From Candidatus Fermentibacterota bacterium (GTDB lineage Bacteria; JAFGKV01), in assembly GCA_030620115.1 (NCBI GenBank), contig JAUXFG010000026.1, positions 1 to 35,301 on the forward strand: 35,301 bases of DNA. Direction: 5' to 3'. A program made the translations under genes and the position numbers. Of this stretch, positions 26,656-35,100 are shown piece by piece. The notes beneath the pieces were generated by a model. That model ran no database searches. It was not told the origin of the DNA and saw only the letters and a program-made list of their open reading frames with translations. Each line of letters starts with the position of its first letter. Positions within the stretch are counted from its first letter, which is position 1.

Positions 26656-28320
26656 GTGGCCACTATGTATGTTGATTCATGCTCTACTAGCAGCAACGGA
26701 AGAACCTACACACGCCACCTCCTCAGGAAAAACTACCGTGCGGGGGGGAAGGTCAAACATCATACTATTGCCAATATCTCGGATTGCTCAGATGAAGAGA
26801 TAGCCGCTATCAAGCTTGCGCTGCGCTACAAGAAAGATCTCACCTGTCTGGGTACAGTGAAAGAAGATCTCAGCACCCACCAAGGAAGTTCAGTTGGAGG
26901 GGTGTGGCTTTTGCACTCTGTGAGCAAGAGGCTTGGAATCGTGAATGCGTTGGGGAACAGCCGAGAAGGCAAACTGGCATTGTGGCAAGTGTTGGCGCGA
27001 GTAATCGATCAGGGATCACGACTATCTGCAGTACGATTGGCAGGGCGGACAGCGGCGTGTGACGTTTTGGGATTGGACAGTTTCAACGAGGATCATCTGT
27101 ACAAGAATCTCGAATGGCTGTATGAGAAACAGGAGAAGATAGAAGATAGGTTGTATAGGTTCCGGCGGGGAGAGGAGAAGGGTGAGCTATTCTTATATGA
27201 TGTAACGAGCAGCTACTTGGAGGGGGATCATAACGAGTTGGGGGATTGGGGATACAACCGAGACAAGAAGAAGGGGAAGAAACAGATAGTAGCAGGGCTG
27301 TTATGCGACGAGGGAGGGGCGCCGGTATCGATACAGTTGTATAGGGGGAACACGCAAGATGTGACAACGTTTGGAGATCAGGTGAGGAAGATATCGGAGT
27401 GCTTCGGCGGGGGCACCGTAACGGTGGTAGGAGATCGAGGGATGATCAAGGGGCCGCAGATGGAGGAGCTGAGAGGCGCGGGGTTTCATTATATCACCGC
27501 GATAACGAAAGCGCAGATACGGAAATTACTGAAGGGAGGAGTGCTTCAGCTGGAACTGTTCGACGAGGAAGTGGGGGAAGTGGTAACGGAGGAAGAGGAG
27601 CGCTACATTTTTAGACGGAATCCAGCCAGGGCAGAGGAGATACAGAAGACGCGAGAAGAGAAGATGAGGTCGCTGGTCAAGAAAACAAGAGTCCAAAACG
27701 AATATCTGAAGGAGCATCCCCGAGCGAAAGAGTCGGTAGCTACGAGGAATCTGGAGGCATACGCAAAGAAGGTTAAGATATCGGGCTGGGCGAGGGTGAT
27801 TGGAACAGATCGAGTATTGCGGATTGAGATTGATGCGGAAGAATTGGAGAAGGAATCAGAGTTGGATGGTTGCTATGTTCTGAAGACAGATGTGAACAAA
27901 GAGACGCTGCCGAAGGAGAGAGCGCATGAGAGGTACAAAGATCTGAAACTGGTAGAGGACGCATTCCGGACGAGCAAGACGGAGGTACTGGAGATGCGCC
28001 CTTTGTATCTGCGCAATGAGATACGGACACGAGGGTTCGCAGTAGTAGTCATGCTGGGGTATTCCTTGGTCCGGGAGTTGAAGCGCTGTTGGGTGAACTT
28101 GGAATGCACGGTAAACGAAGGCATAAAGGAATTGCAGACATTGTGCACCACCGAGGTTCGACTTCGAGGCAAGCCGTTATTGCATGAGATCCCGGAAGCC
28201 AACGAGGGGAACAGAGCGTTGTTGGCAGCAGCGGGAGTTCACCTACCCGAGGCGTTGCCGAATCGAGGAGTAAAGGTAGCCACCAGAAAGAAGCTGAGCT
28301 TGAAGCGAATAAGGCGTTGA
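26656..28320 (+). CDS. IS1634-like (IS4-group DDE) transposase
   Basis: N-terminus TYTRHLLRKNYRAGGKVKHHTIANISDCSDEEI; DDE-type blocks LYDVTSSYLEG, VVGDRGMIKGPQMEEL and RYKDLKLVEDAFRTSKTEVLEMRPLYLRNEIRTRGFAVVVMLGYSLVREL. GTG at 26656 or ATG at 26665. Confidence 0.9.
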   Translation: MATMYVDSCSTSSNGRTYTRHLLRKNYRAGGKVKHHTIANISDCSDEEIAAIKLALRYKKDLTCLGTVKEDLSTHQGSSVGGVWLLHSVSKRLGIVNALGNSREGKLALWQVLARVIDQGSRLSAVRLAGRTAACDVLGLDSFNEDHLYKNLEWLYEKQEKIEDRLYRFRRGEEKGELFLYDVTSSYLEGDHNELGDWGYNRDKKKGKKQIVAGLLCDEGGAPVSIQLYRGNTQDVTTFGDQVRKISECFGGGTVTVVGDRGMIKGPQMEELRGAGFHYITAITKAQIRKLLKGGVLQLELFDEEVGEVVTEEEERYIFRRNPARAEEIQKTREEKMRSLVKKTRVQNEYLKEHPRAKESVATRNLEAYAKKVKISGWARVIGTDRVLRIEIDAEELEKESELDGCYVLKTDVNKETLPKERAHERYKDLKLVEDAFRTSKTEVLEMRPLYLRNEIRTRGFAVVVMLGYSLVRELKRCWVNLECTVNEGIKELQTLCTTEVRLRGKPLLHEIPEANEGNRALLAAAGVHLPEALPNRGVKVATRKKLSLKRIRR

Positions 28321-28435
28321 ATCACAAGGAGTTAGCCCTATTGTCGACTACCTACTTCCGCTGGAACTTCCGCTTCAAAGTAATCGACCGGAGGGGGATC
28401 TCTCTGGTTGACGCAGAACACGCCTGCTCTCCCCC

Positions 28436-28663
28436 CAGGAGGCGCAACTCTACAGGGAGTGGATCAACAACCGCCGTCAGCTTGTCGCCATCAAAGATGA
28501 CACGCTGGCTATTTCTGAAGCAGCCAGAAACTGCATCCTGAGCTCCGAAATCCCAAAGGACACAAGAAGAGCAAGGCGTCAAAGAAAAGGGCCACCTAAA
28601 CACGGGGATATTCACCCACACGGACGATATCCCAGGGCTTTCCACTACTTCCTTTCTCCTTGA
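28436..28663 (+). pseudogene. Short coding remnant (unknown family) downstream of the transposase
   Basis: Reads QEAQLYREWINNRRQLVAIKDDTLAISEAARNCILSSEIPKDTRRARRQRKGPPKHGDIHPHG...stop with no start codon in frame; preceded by a C6 run that may mark a frameshift. Confidence 0.4.
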
Positions 28664-28742
28664 CCAACCCAATCTCCTTGGATATCAGGGACTTACGCGT
28701 CGTTCCAAAGTAGCCACACCCGAAAGGAATAGCGTGTGCGGA

Positions 28743-28915
28743 TGGGAGAGGGGAACGAGACCGGACCGGCGTAGTAGAAAGAGTCGAGCGAAAGAAGAAG
28801 TCGTTTTTTCGCGCGGTGTCTCTTGACTTGCCCTCTTGTCTGAGACTCCTGTACTATCACGAGTCTCATTCACGAAGAATCCGGTGGCACGCCGGGGGCG
28901 GGGCTAATGGGTGAC
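28743..28915 (-). repeat. Left arm of ~175-bp imperfect inverted repeat bracketing the KGGVGRS operon
   Basis: Reverse complement reads GGTCAcccATTAGCCCCGCCCCCGGCGTGCCACCGGATTCTTCGTGAATGAGACTCGTGATAGTACAGGAGTCTCAGACAAGAGGGCAAGTCAAGAGA..., matching 34591 onward. Confidence 0.92.
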
Positions 28916-29213
28916 CCCGCAACCTCCAATCTCTCTTCCTGGCGAACCGGGCTTATCCCTGCAAATGCTTTGCACACTCTGCTCCTCAGGCCCGCGCAAC
29001 GGTATCGTTCTCGCGTTAACCATGCTGAGGCCACAACCTTGGGCAGATGTTCCTTGACACTCGCATGCCGTGGAGCTTATTGTTGCATCTCTGCTGTCCC
29101 ATGTGAAAAACTGACCTGCCATGGGATGATGTTAAGATTATTCTTGTAGATTTACTGCAAGGATCATCTGCCCTAGTTGTGATACTTGCTGGTAACACGG
29201 ACACGAGAGGACC

Positions 29214-30203
29214 ATGGACTTCAACAAGGCACTGGAGCCCCTGCCTGAGCAAGATAGGAGCGCGGCGGGGGAGTGGTACAGCGCTCTGATTTCCAGACGG
29301 GACGAGGCGGTCCGGCCCGGTTCCCTCAAGATCAGCGGCGAGACCCCAATCCCCCAAGAGTATCAGTGCGCCGTGAACTGGTACAACGTCCATATCGAGT
29401 CACACCTCACGGATAGTGACCAGTCGACTTTCGCTGATTTCATCGCGAAGGGATGGCACAACACTCCAGATGAACCGCTCAAGTCCATACATTGGCGGAC
29501 TCTCATGGAGATTTGTTGTGAGCAAGAGTACCAAGATGCTCTTGCCGCTCACGGCGAACAAATCGACAATGCGGCCCTCGATGATGAGATCGGGGAGCAT
29601 CTCGTTTCTTTCATTTCGTCCGATAGCCTCAATCAGCGCGTGGATTCCGATGGCGATTCATTTGTTTGCTGGCCGCCTGATCCATCAGTTCCACTTGACG
29701 CGGCCAGGATCGTGCGTGATTTCTTCGAGAATCCGTCTCCGGTCGTCTGGTGCAGTTCGTGGAAACGAATCGAAGGCGACTTGAGCAAAACATGCCGCTT
29801 TGATGAGACTGGTCAAAAGCTCGGTCTGTCGCATGCGTCAACGACGGTCGATCCGCCCGGCGAAAGATTCTATGGAATTCGCTTCGCCACAGCCCTCTTG
29901 AAAAAGGAGTGCAGATTCCCTACAGTGGCGGACGCGCGGATGTTTCACGTTTTCGAGCCCTCTACAGACCGGATCGGACGCACCTTGGATCTCAGAAATG
30001 GAGGCACAGGCCTCCCGGAGGTCGTTCTGAAGAGAACGCATCTAAGCGAAAAGCATCAGCAGAACCCGAGCGTTGCCGATGTGGCGGTGTGTCACGCCCC
30101 TGGTGCTGATGCCCAACAACATACTTGGGTTCTTAGTCGTCCCATCGGATGTGAGCCCCAGCATATGCGCACTCGCCTTGCGCGTGTACGAAACGCACTG
30201 TAA
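29214..30203 (+). CDS. Protein of unknown family (island ORF1, 329 aa)
   Basis: ATG with GAGAGGA upstream; full-length ORF just upstream of two co-oriented genes; no motif recognised. Confidence 0.75.
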   Translation: MDFNKALEPLPEQDRSAAGEWYSALISRRDEAVRPGSLKISGETPIPQEYQCAVNWYNVHIESHLTDSDQSTFADFIAKGWHNTPDEPLKSIHWRTLMEICCEQEYQDALAAHGEQIDNAALDDEIGEHLVSFISSDSLNQRVDSDGDSFVCWPPDPSVPLDAARIVRDFFENPSPVVWCSSWKRIEGDLSKTCRFDETGQKLGLSHASTTVDPPGERFYGIRFATALLKKECRFPTVADARMFHVFEPSTDRIGRTLDLRNGGTGLPEVVLKRTHLSEKHQQNPSVADVAVCHAPGADAQQHTWVLSRPIGCEPQHMRTRLARVRNAL

Positions 30204-30219
30204 TTCGGAAAGAGAAAAC

Positions 30220-31290
30220 ATGTCCAAAGATCCGTATATGGCTCGTATTAAATGGCTCGCCACCCAGACTGAAGCACAATGCCTACAAGTGTTTCGTGAT
30301 CGTCTTGTGTACTCGGCCGACAAAGGTCTTCCCGTCGATGAGGCTCGTGGCGAGAGACCGGAGCAGTTTCTTGTCTGGGCATTTCAGCACAATGATGTCG
30401 CGTTCAGAAAGAAGTGCGGACGCTCGTTGATGCTCCTCATCAACGAGCTCTTGGAGCAGATCAGCAGCGGGCATGAGGACCGTGTCGCCGCACTGTCTGG
30501 GACGTTGCATGTGGCCGCCCAAGCGTACGTTATTCCTGCTGCTGAGCCACTTCAGAAATGGTTGATCGATAAAGGACATCTCTCCGACTTCGCAAGGATG
30601 GGTCTTCTCCGTTCGCGGGGGAGATACTCATGGGATGTGCTTCATCAGGCTCTCATGACCTTGTCCATCCTGGAGTCCATCATCCCGAACCCCTCGAAGC
30701 ATGTTCTCTCACCACCGTTCTGGGAGGACATGTTGATGAAAGACGATCCTGCGGGGTTCCGTGGCCTCGCCGTAAGAGGCCTGGGCTATCTCGATTGGCA
30801 ACGAGGCCTTCGGTGGCTACCGGCCTTCATTGATGAGGTTCTAGGTCCAACTTCGCCACGGCATTCAGACGACGCCGTGCTCAGCATCGCTGCGGCTATC
30901 AGGTTCTTCTTCGACCGTTCTGAGGCCGACAGATCTCTCATCACTGAAACCCGTCTGATCGAGAGGCCAGATCTCCTTTCCGAAGTCCTGCGCGCGGAGT
31001 ATCGGTTTGGGCCTGGCCTCCACGCCGTGCTTGACTTGATCCAGAAAGTCATCGGTTATCTCCTGGCGCGACAGGACGTATTCTCCGACCCGGCCGACAA
31101 AACCAAATGGGAGGAGTTTTCCAAGTACTTCACTGTGACAATCACGCAGCCCGTCCCCCTCAAGCTCGTGAGTTGGGAACAGGAGAAACAAGCGGAACAG
31201 GGCGCACAAGGCTCGTGGCTCACGTATGCGTATGATGATTGGAATGAAGCGCGGCATTTGAAACAGCACAGAGCTCTGGCTGCAATCTGA
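30220..31290 (+). CDS. Predicted alpha-helical protein of unknown family (island ORF2, 356 aa)
   Basis: ATG at 30220 (MSKDPYMARIKWLATQTEAQ) preceded by GGAAAGAG, 16 nt after the ORF1 stop; the ORF is open from 30073 but that would overlap ORF1. The stop overlaps the ORF3 start (TGATG). Confidence 0.75.
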   Translation: MSKDPYMARIKWLATQTEAQCLQVFRDRLVYSADKGLPVDEARGERPEQFLVWAFQHNDVAFRKKCGRSLMLLINELLEQISSGHEDRVAALSGTLHVAAQAYVIPAAEPLQKWLIDKGHLSDFARMGLLRSRGRYSWDVLHQALMTLSILESIIPNPSKHVLSPPFWEDMLMKDDPAGFRGLAVRGLGYLDWQRGLRWLPAFIDEVLGPTSPRHSDDAVLSIAAAIRFFFDRSEADRSLITETRLIERPDLLSEVLRAEYRFGPGLHAVLDLIQKVIGYLLARQDVFSDPADKTKWEEFSKYFTVTITQPVPLKLVSWEQEKQAEQGAQGSWLTYAYDDWNEARHLKQHRALAAI

Positions 31291-34200
31291 TGAAGACGAT
31301 TACTTTCTTCTCATACAAGGGTGGTGTGGGCCGATCGATGCTCCTGGCCAATGTAGCCTGGCACATGGCCTCCCTCGGCAAGCGTGTGGCGATCATTGAC
31401 TTCGACCTGGAAGCTCCGGGATTATCCCTGGTCCCTGAGCTGAATCCCGGATGCCCACAGAGCCCTGACCGGTACGGGCTGACCGATTTGATGCAGGATA
31501 GAATTGATGCTTCGGATGGCAAGAAGCCAGTTCCGAAGGTGGAGAACTACGGCTCGTGGGTGGAAGGTCCCTCTGAGTTTGGAACGCACGGGAGCATTTT
31601 TTTCCTTCCCTGTGGATCCGTCCGATTGCCTCTTGGTCACAATGTCGCGAGTGCTCTCGAAGGCATTCAGACTGACATCAGCGAGATCCTTCACTGTGAG
31701 TACTTGTTCGTCGACTCACGGACTGGTCTGAGCGACGTGGCTGGGATCACAACCGTCTTCCTCCCCGATCTTGTGTTCGTCGTGCTGGGCCTAAATCGTC
31801 AAAACATCGAAGGGACGATGGAGGTGCTGACTCAGCTAAAGGAAACCGACTTGCCTCAGTATGTCTACCTCGTTCCTTCGCTGACCCCGCTTGGCAAGGA
31901 TCAGGAAGTGGCGCAGATCCATACGGCCCTCCGCCAGCGGCTGAAGGAGTTCGGTATTCCAGAGGACAGACTCCTCGCGGATTTCGCTTTGGATTACCAT
32001 CCTCAGTTGGCGATAAGTGACGCTCCTGTCATCGGCAAGGGCGTAGCGCTGGCCACCGAGAGACAATACAGGCGCCTCGCTAACAAGATCATTGCGCTTA
32101 ATGAAGATGATCCGATAACAAGGAAGGAAAGAGCGAAGAAGCTGATGGAAGAGAAGGACTACGTCCAGGCACTGCGCATCCTCGGTTCTGTTGTCAGGCG
32201 TCCCGAATTCGCCGAGGATGTCGAAGTCCTTCGAGCATATGGGCGCGTTTGTGTTGAGACAAAGAACCTGGCCGAAGCCGTGAATGTCTTGGCCAGGGCT
32301 CTGCGCATCGAACAGAAAGCGGGACGAGACGAGGAATCACGTACCATTAATACCGCACTTGTCTATGCTGACGCAATCCAGGACGAGCGAGACGTCCAAA
32401 GTGCTTTCCTTGAGGAGGCCCGCAAGTTTAGAGGTTCGAATGAAGAAAGACGGACCCTTTACCAACGACTATCCGATGCCTACGCAGCTTCGCCCATGGA
32501 CGTTCCTAATCTAATGCGCGCAAACGACGAAATAGCTCGGCTGGACCCGTCCGTCGCATGGATGTCCGCCCAGGGGCGAGCAAGGGTTTACATGCTGTGG
32601 CAAGACAAGAACGCGGCGAGACAGGTGTTTGAACGCGAGATCGATCGCTACCCCACCGGCGAAAAAGGACTGGCCGACTTGCTGATAGGGTATGGCCGGT
32701 TCTTGGAGGAGCTGAAGGAGTCGCAGTCCGCGATTGATCAATACCTCAAGGCCTTGAAAGCCAAACCTGAGGACCCCGTTTGGGTGTGGCTGAGGATCGC
32801 CAATATCCACTGGTTCCATATGCCAGAAGGCAAGAGGACTGCGATAGTCGAACTACGTCGGGCAATCGATTTAGTCGGTGAAGATGAGAGGCTTTGGGAA
32901 GACCTATCCGTGTGCTACGAGCTTGAGAATGATCTGCGGTCAGCGATGGAGTGCCGAAAGGCTCGCATAGCTATTGCACCTTGGGACCGTCTGAACGACA
33001 TATCCATAATCGCGAGATTGGGATCCAAGCTCGGTCTGGATACTCTCAAGGACCACGAGGAGGATCTTTTTGGGGAGATTAAGGCAAACCCGACTTGGCA
33101 CTACGCCTATGTCGCGCTTTCCGTGCTCTATAGCTTCAACTCCAGGTTCGAAGACGCTGCTCACGTCTGTCTGGATGGCGTAGAGGCATGCCGCACCATC
33201 GAAGCCAAAGACGGCTTTGCATCCACCTTGGGCAAACTGAGGGGCTCAGATGAGGCAATTGGCCCGGCGATCGAAGCCCTCAAAGCACCTGGTTTTCGGG
33301 ATGTGCCTCATGCCAGGCTTAATATCACCTACCTCGCAGTTCGGAAAAGGGATTGGGCTCTTGCGGTGGATCAGGCCCTGGAGTACGTGAGGATGGCCTC
33401 TCCGGCTGATGCCAGTGATGCCGCGGCGCGTGCCTCAGATCTCTTGGAACGTATAGGTCGGGTAGACGAAGCCATGGCCCTTCTTGGGGATGAACTCGCG
33501 TCAAGGCCTGAAGACACGCGGCTCTACATGAAACTAGCGGCCCTTCAGGACAGGTCGGGTAACTTCGTCGGGGCATTGAAGACGCTTGAGGAGTTTGAGC
33601 GGAAGACACACGGCTTCCACGCTGATGACATCCTGCCGATGCGAGTACATGTTATAGGAGAGCAGATGGGAGATGTCGAGGGGGCCCGGCGAGCAATCAG
33701 GGAGGCGATCAAGAAATACCCAGACGACCGAGCCCTGAGAAAGCAGGCCGCATATGCTTGGGACAGACTGGGTGATACCACGGAATCGAGGAGGATCTGG
33801 CGTGCTTTCATCGACTATGGTGAGGACAAGCACGTAATGGGGTGCCAGTCCTTACTTGGTCAGTCGTACCTAGAATCAGGAGACCCAACGAAGGCCTTGT
33901 CGGTATTTGAGAAGCTGATCGAGAGTCGTAACAGCAAGTCTCGACCGCTGCTCTTTCTCCGACTCGTTTGCCTTGAAGAACTGCGCAGTCCGGTAGATGA
34001 GGCAATCGATGAACTCAGGACTCTACATAGAGACACGGAATCGGCCAAGACAGATACACAAACTATGGGACGCGTGGTACGTTTGTCGCTTAGGAGTCGA
34101 CCCGACTTGGAGCGCGCGCGGCAGTTCTCTGAATGGATTGATGACTACGATGTTAACCAGGCTAACGCAAAGCTGCGAAGTACCGAGGCGCTCTACTGCT

Positions 34201-34403
34201 TCTGCACAGACCAAACCGAGCAGGGCTTTGCGGCGCTAAAACACGCACTCTCGCTCGGCTACTGTCACGAATGGCGACATGGGTTTCTTCACGATCTCAA
34301 ACTGTTCGCGGCTGAGCATCATCTCGAATCGATCATCGAGGAAATCAGCAGCGTGGTGTTGCATCGAAGGAGCAGTCCAAAATCACGCAAGCCCACCAAG
34401 TGA
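31290..34403 (+). CDS. KGGVGRS-motif ParA/MinD-like ATPase fused to C-terminal TPR-like repeats (island ORF3, 1037 aa)
   Basis: MKTITFFSYKGGVGRSMLLANVAWHMASLGKRVAIIDFDLEAPGLSLVPEL (deviant Walker A and DFDLEAPG), FVDSRTGLSDVAG; the C-terminal ~700 aa is a chain of TPR-like helices, e.g. EAVNVLARALRIEQKAG and SAIDQYLKALKAKPEDPVWVWLRIANIH. Confidence 0.92.
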   Translation: MKTITFFSYKGGVGRSMLLANVAWHMASLGKRVAIIDFDLEAPGLSLVPELNPGCPQSPDRYGLTDLMQDRIDASDGKKPVPKVENYGSWVEGPSEFGTHGSIFFLPCGSVRLPLGHNVASALEGIQTDISEILHCEYLFVDSRTGLSDVAGITTVFLPDLVFVVLGLNRQNIEGTMEVLTQLKETDLPQYVYLVPSLTPLGKDQEVAQIHTALRQRLKEFGIPEDRLLADFALDYHPQLAISDAPVIGKGVALATERQYRRLANKIIALNEDDPITRKERAKKLMEEKDYVQALRILGSVVRRPEFAEDVEVLRAYGRVCVETKNLAEAVNVLARALRIEQKAGRDEESRTINTALVYADAIQDERDVQSAFLEEARKFRGSNEERRTLYQRLSDAYAASPMDVPNLMRANDEIARLDPSVAWMSAQGRARVYMLWQDKNAARQVFEREIDRYPTGEKGLADLLIGYGRFLEELKESQSAIDQYLKALKAKPEDPVWVWLRIANIHWFHMPEGKRTAIVELRRAIDLVGEDERLWEDLSVCYELENDLRSAMECRKARIAIAPWDRLNDISIIARLGSKLGLDTLKDHEEDLFGEIKANPTWHYAYVALSVLYSFNSRFEDAAHVCLDGVEACRTIEAKDGFASTLGKLRGSDEAIGPAIEALKAPGFRDVPHARLNITYLAVRKRDWALAVDQALEYVRMASPADASDAAARASDLLERIGRVDEAMALLGDELASRPEDTRLYMKLAALQDRSGNFVGALKTLEEFERKTHGFHADDILPMRVHVIGEQMGDVEGARRAIREAIKKYPDDRALRKQAAYAWDRLGDTTESRRIWRAFIDYGEDKHVMGCQSLLGQSYLESGDPTKALSVFEKLIESRNSKSRPLLFLRLVCLEELRSPVDEAIDELRTLHRDTESAKTDTQTMGRVVRLSLRSRPDLERARQFSEWIDDYDVNQANAKLRSTEALYCFCTDQTEQGFAALKHALSLGYCHEWRHGFLHDLKLFAAEHHLESIIEEISSVVLHRRSSPKSRKPTK

Positions 34404-34590
34404 GGACCATGGTGACTCGATGTCGCCGGTGGCGGTTAGTCCCTTCAAGTGCGCACGTGGTCCTCCGACTTATCGGCGAATGTCCTGAACACCTCCACAA
34501 GCTGATGAATGCTCTCGCTGCCACCAGCAATCACGCCTCCCGTTAGCCCAAGTTCACCTCTCTGAAAAGCGAATGGGGGGCAGAAATGAG

Positions 34591-34772
34591 GGTCATTCAT
34601 TAGCCCTGCCCCCGGCGTGCCGCCGGATTCTTCGTGAATGAAACTCGTGATAGTACAGGAGTCTCAGACAAGAGGGTAAGTCAAGAGAAAAAGACACCCC
34701 TCCGAGCGAAAGAGCGCCCTCTTCTTTCGCTCGACTCTTTCCACTACGCCGGTCCGATGTCGTTCCCTTCTC
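34591..34772 (+). repeat. Right arm of ~175-bp imperfect inverted repeat bracketing the KGGVGRS operon
   Basis: ggtcattCATTAGCCCTGCCCCCGGCGTGCCGCCGGATTCTTCGTGAATGAAACTCGTGATAGTACAGGAGTCTCAGACAAGAGGGTAAGTCAAGAGA...CTTCTTTCGCTCGACTCTTTCCACTACGCCGGTCCG; inverted match to 28743-28915. Confidence 0.92.
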
Positions 34773-34851
34773 CTCTCTTCGCTCCCGTTACATCGCTTAA
34801 GTTGGGTTGCAATCAGTTCACACTGATCCGCGCCAGGGGGACGGGTTACTA

Positions 34852-34954
34852 GGGGACGTTGGTGCAGAGAGTGCGCAAGTCACCCGGGTACCAAAAACTC
34901 CTGGTATTGTGGCCTTCTCCAGACAGCCTCAGCACTTTCCGCACCAACGTCCCC
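34852..34954. repeat. MITE-like element with ~23-bp terminal inverted repeats
   Basis: GGGGACGTTGGTGCAGAGAGTGC (34852-34874) versus reverse complement of 34932-34954, GGGGACGTTGGTGCGGAAAGTGC; 21/23 identical. Confidence 0.75.
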
Positions 34955-34969
34955 CAAATACCATCCGCT

Positions 34970-35045
34970 GGAGCGCCATCCGCCGGTTGTCGGATCTTCG
35001 ATGCTCCATTATGGCCGCCATTTGTGGCGATACTTCGGACGCGGT
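34970..35045. repeat. Dispersed ~75-bp repeat, second full copy
   Basis: GGAGcGCCATCCGCCGGTTGTCGGATCTTCGATGCtccattATGGCCGCCaTTTGtggcGATACttCGGACGC matches 19145-19220. Confidence 0.8.
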
Positions 35046-35057
35046 TGATGAAAAAAC

Positions 35058-35100
35058 CCAGCCCAGTAACTGATGGTCATTGGGGCAGGTACTGGGCTGG
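35058..35100. repeat. Hairpin with 11-bp perfect stem, 21-nt loop
   Basis: CCAGCCCAGTA (35058-35068) ... TACTGGGCTGG (35090-35100). Confidence 0.8.

Noticed and set aside
26571-28335. AAGGAGTTAG direct repeats (26571-26580, 28326-28335) and CGGAAGTTCC matches as IS ends/target duplication
   Set aside because: Suggestive but short, and the order is inconsistent with standard TIR/TSD layout. IS boundaries cannot be set without another copy.
34400-34580. Minus-strand peptide FQRGELGLTGGVIAGGSESIHQLVEVFRTFADKSEDHVRT as a gene remnant
   Set aside because: Short, no start, partly overlaps low-complexity intergenic text; insufficient support.
28685-34852. ORFs MNETRDSTGVSDKR... at 28685..28873 (-) and 34634..34852 (+) as a duplicated small gene
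   Set aside because: They arise from reading the two inverted-repeat arms outward. They diverge by indels and frame after ~18 aa, so DNA-level repeat conservation explains them better.
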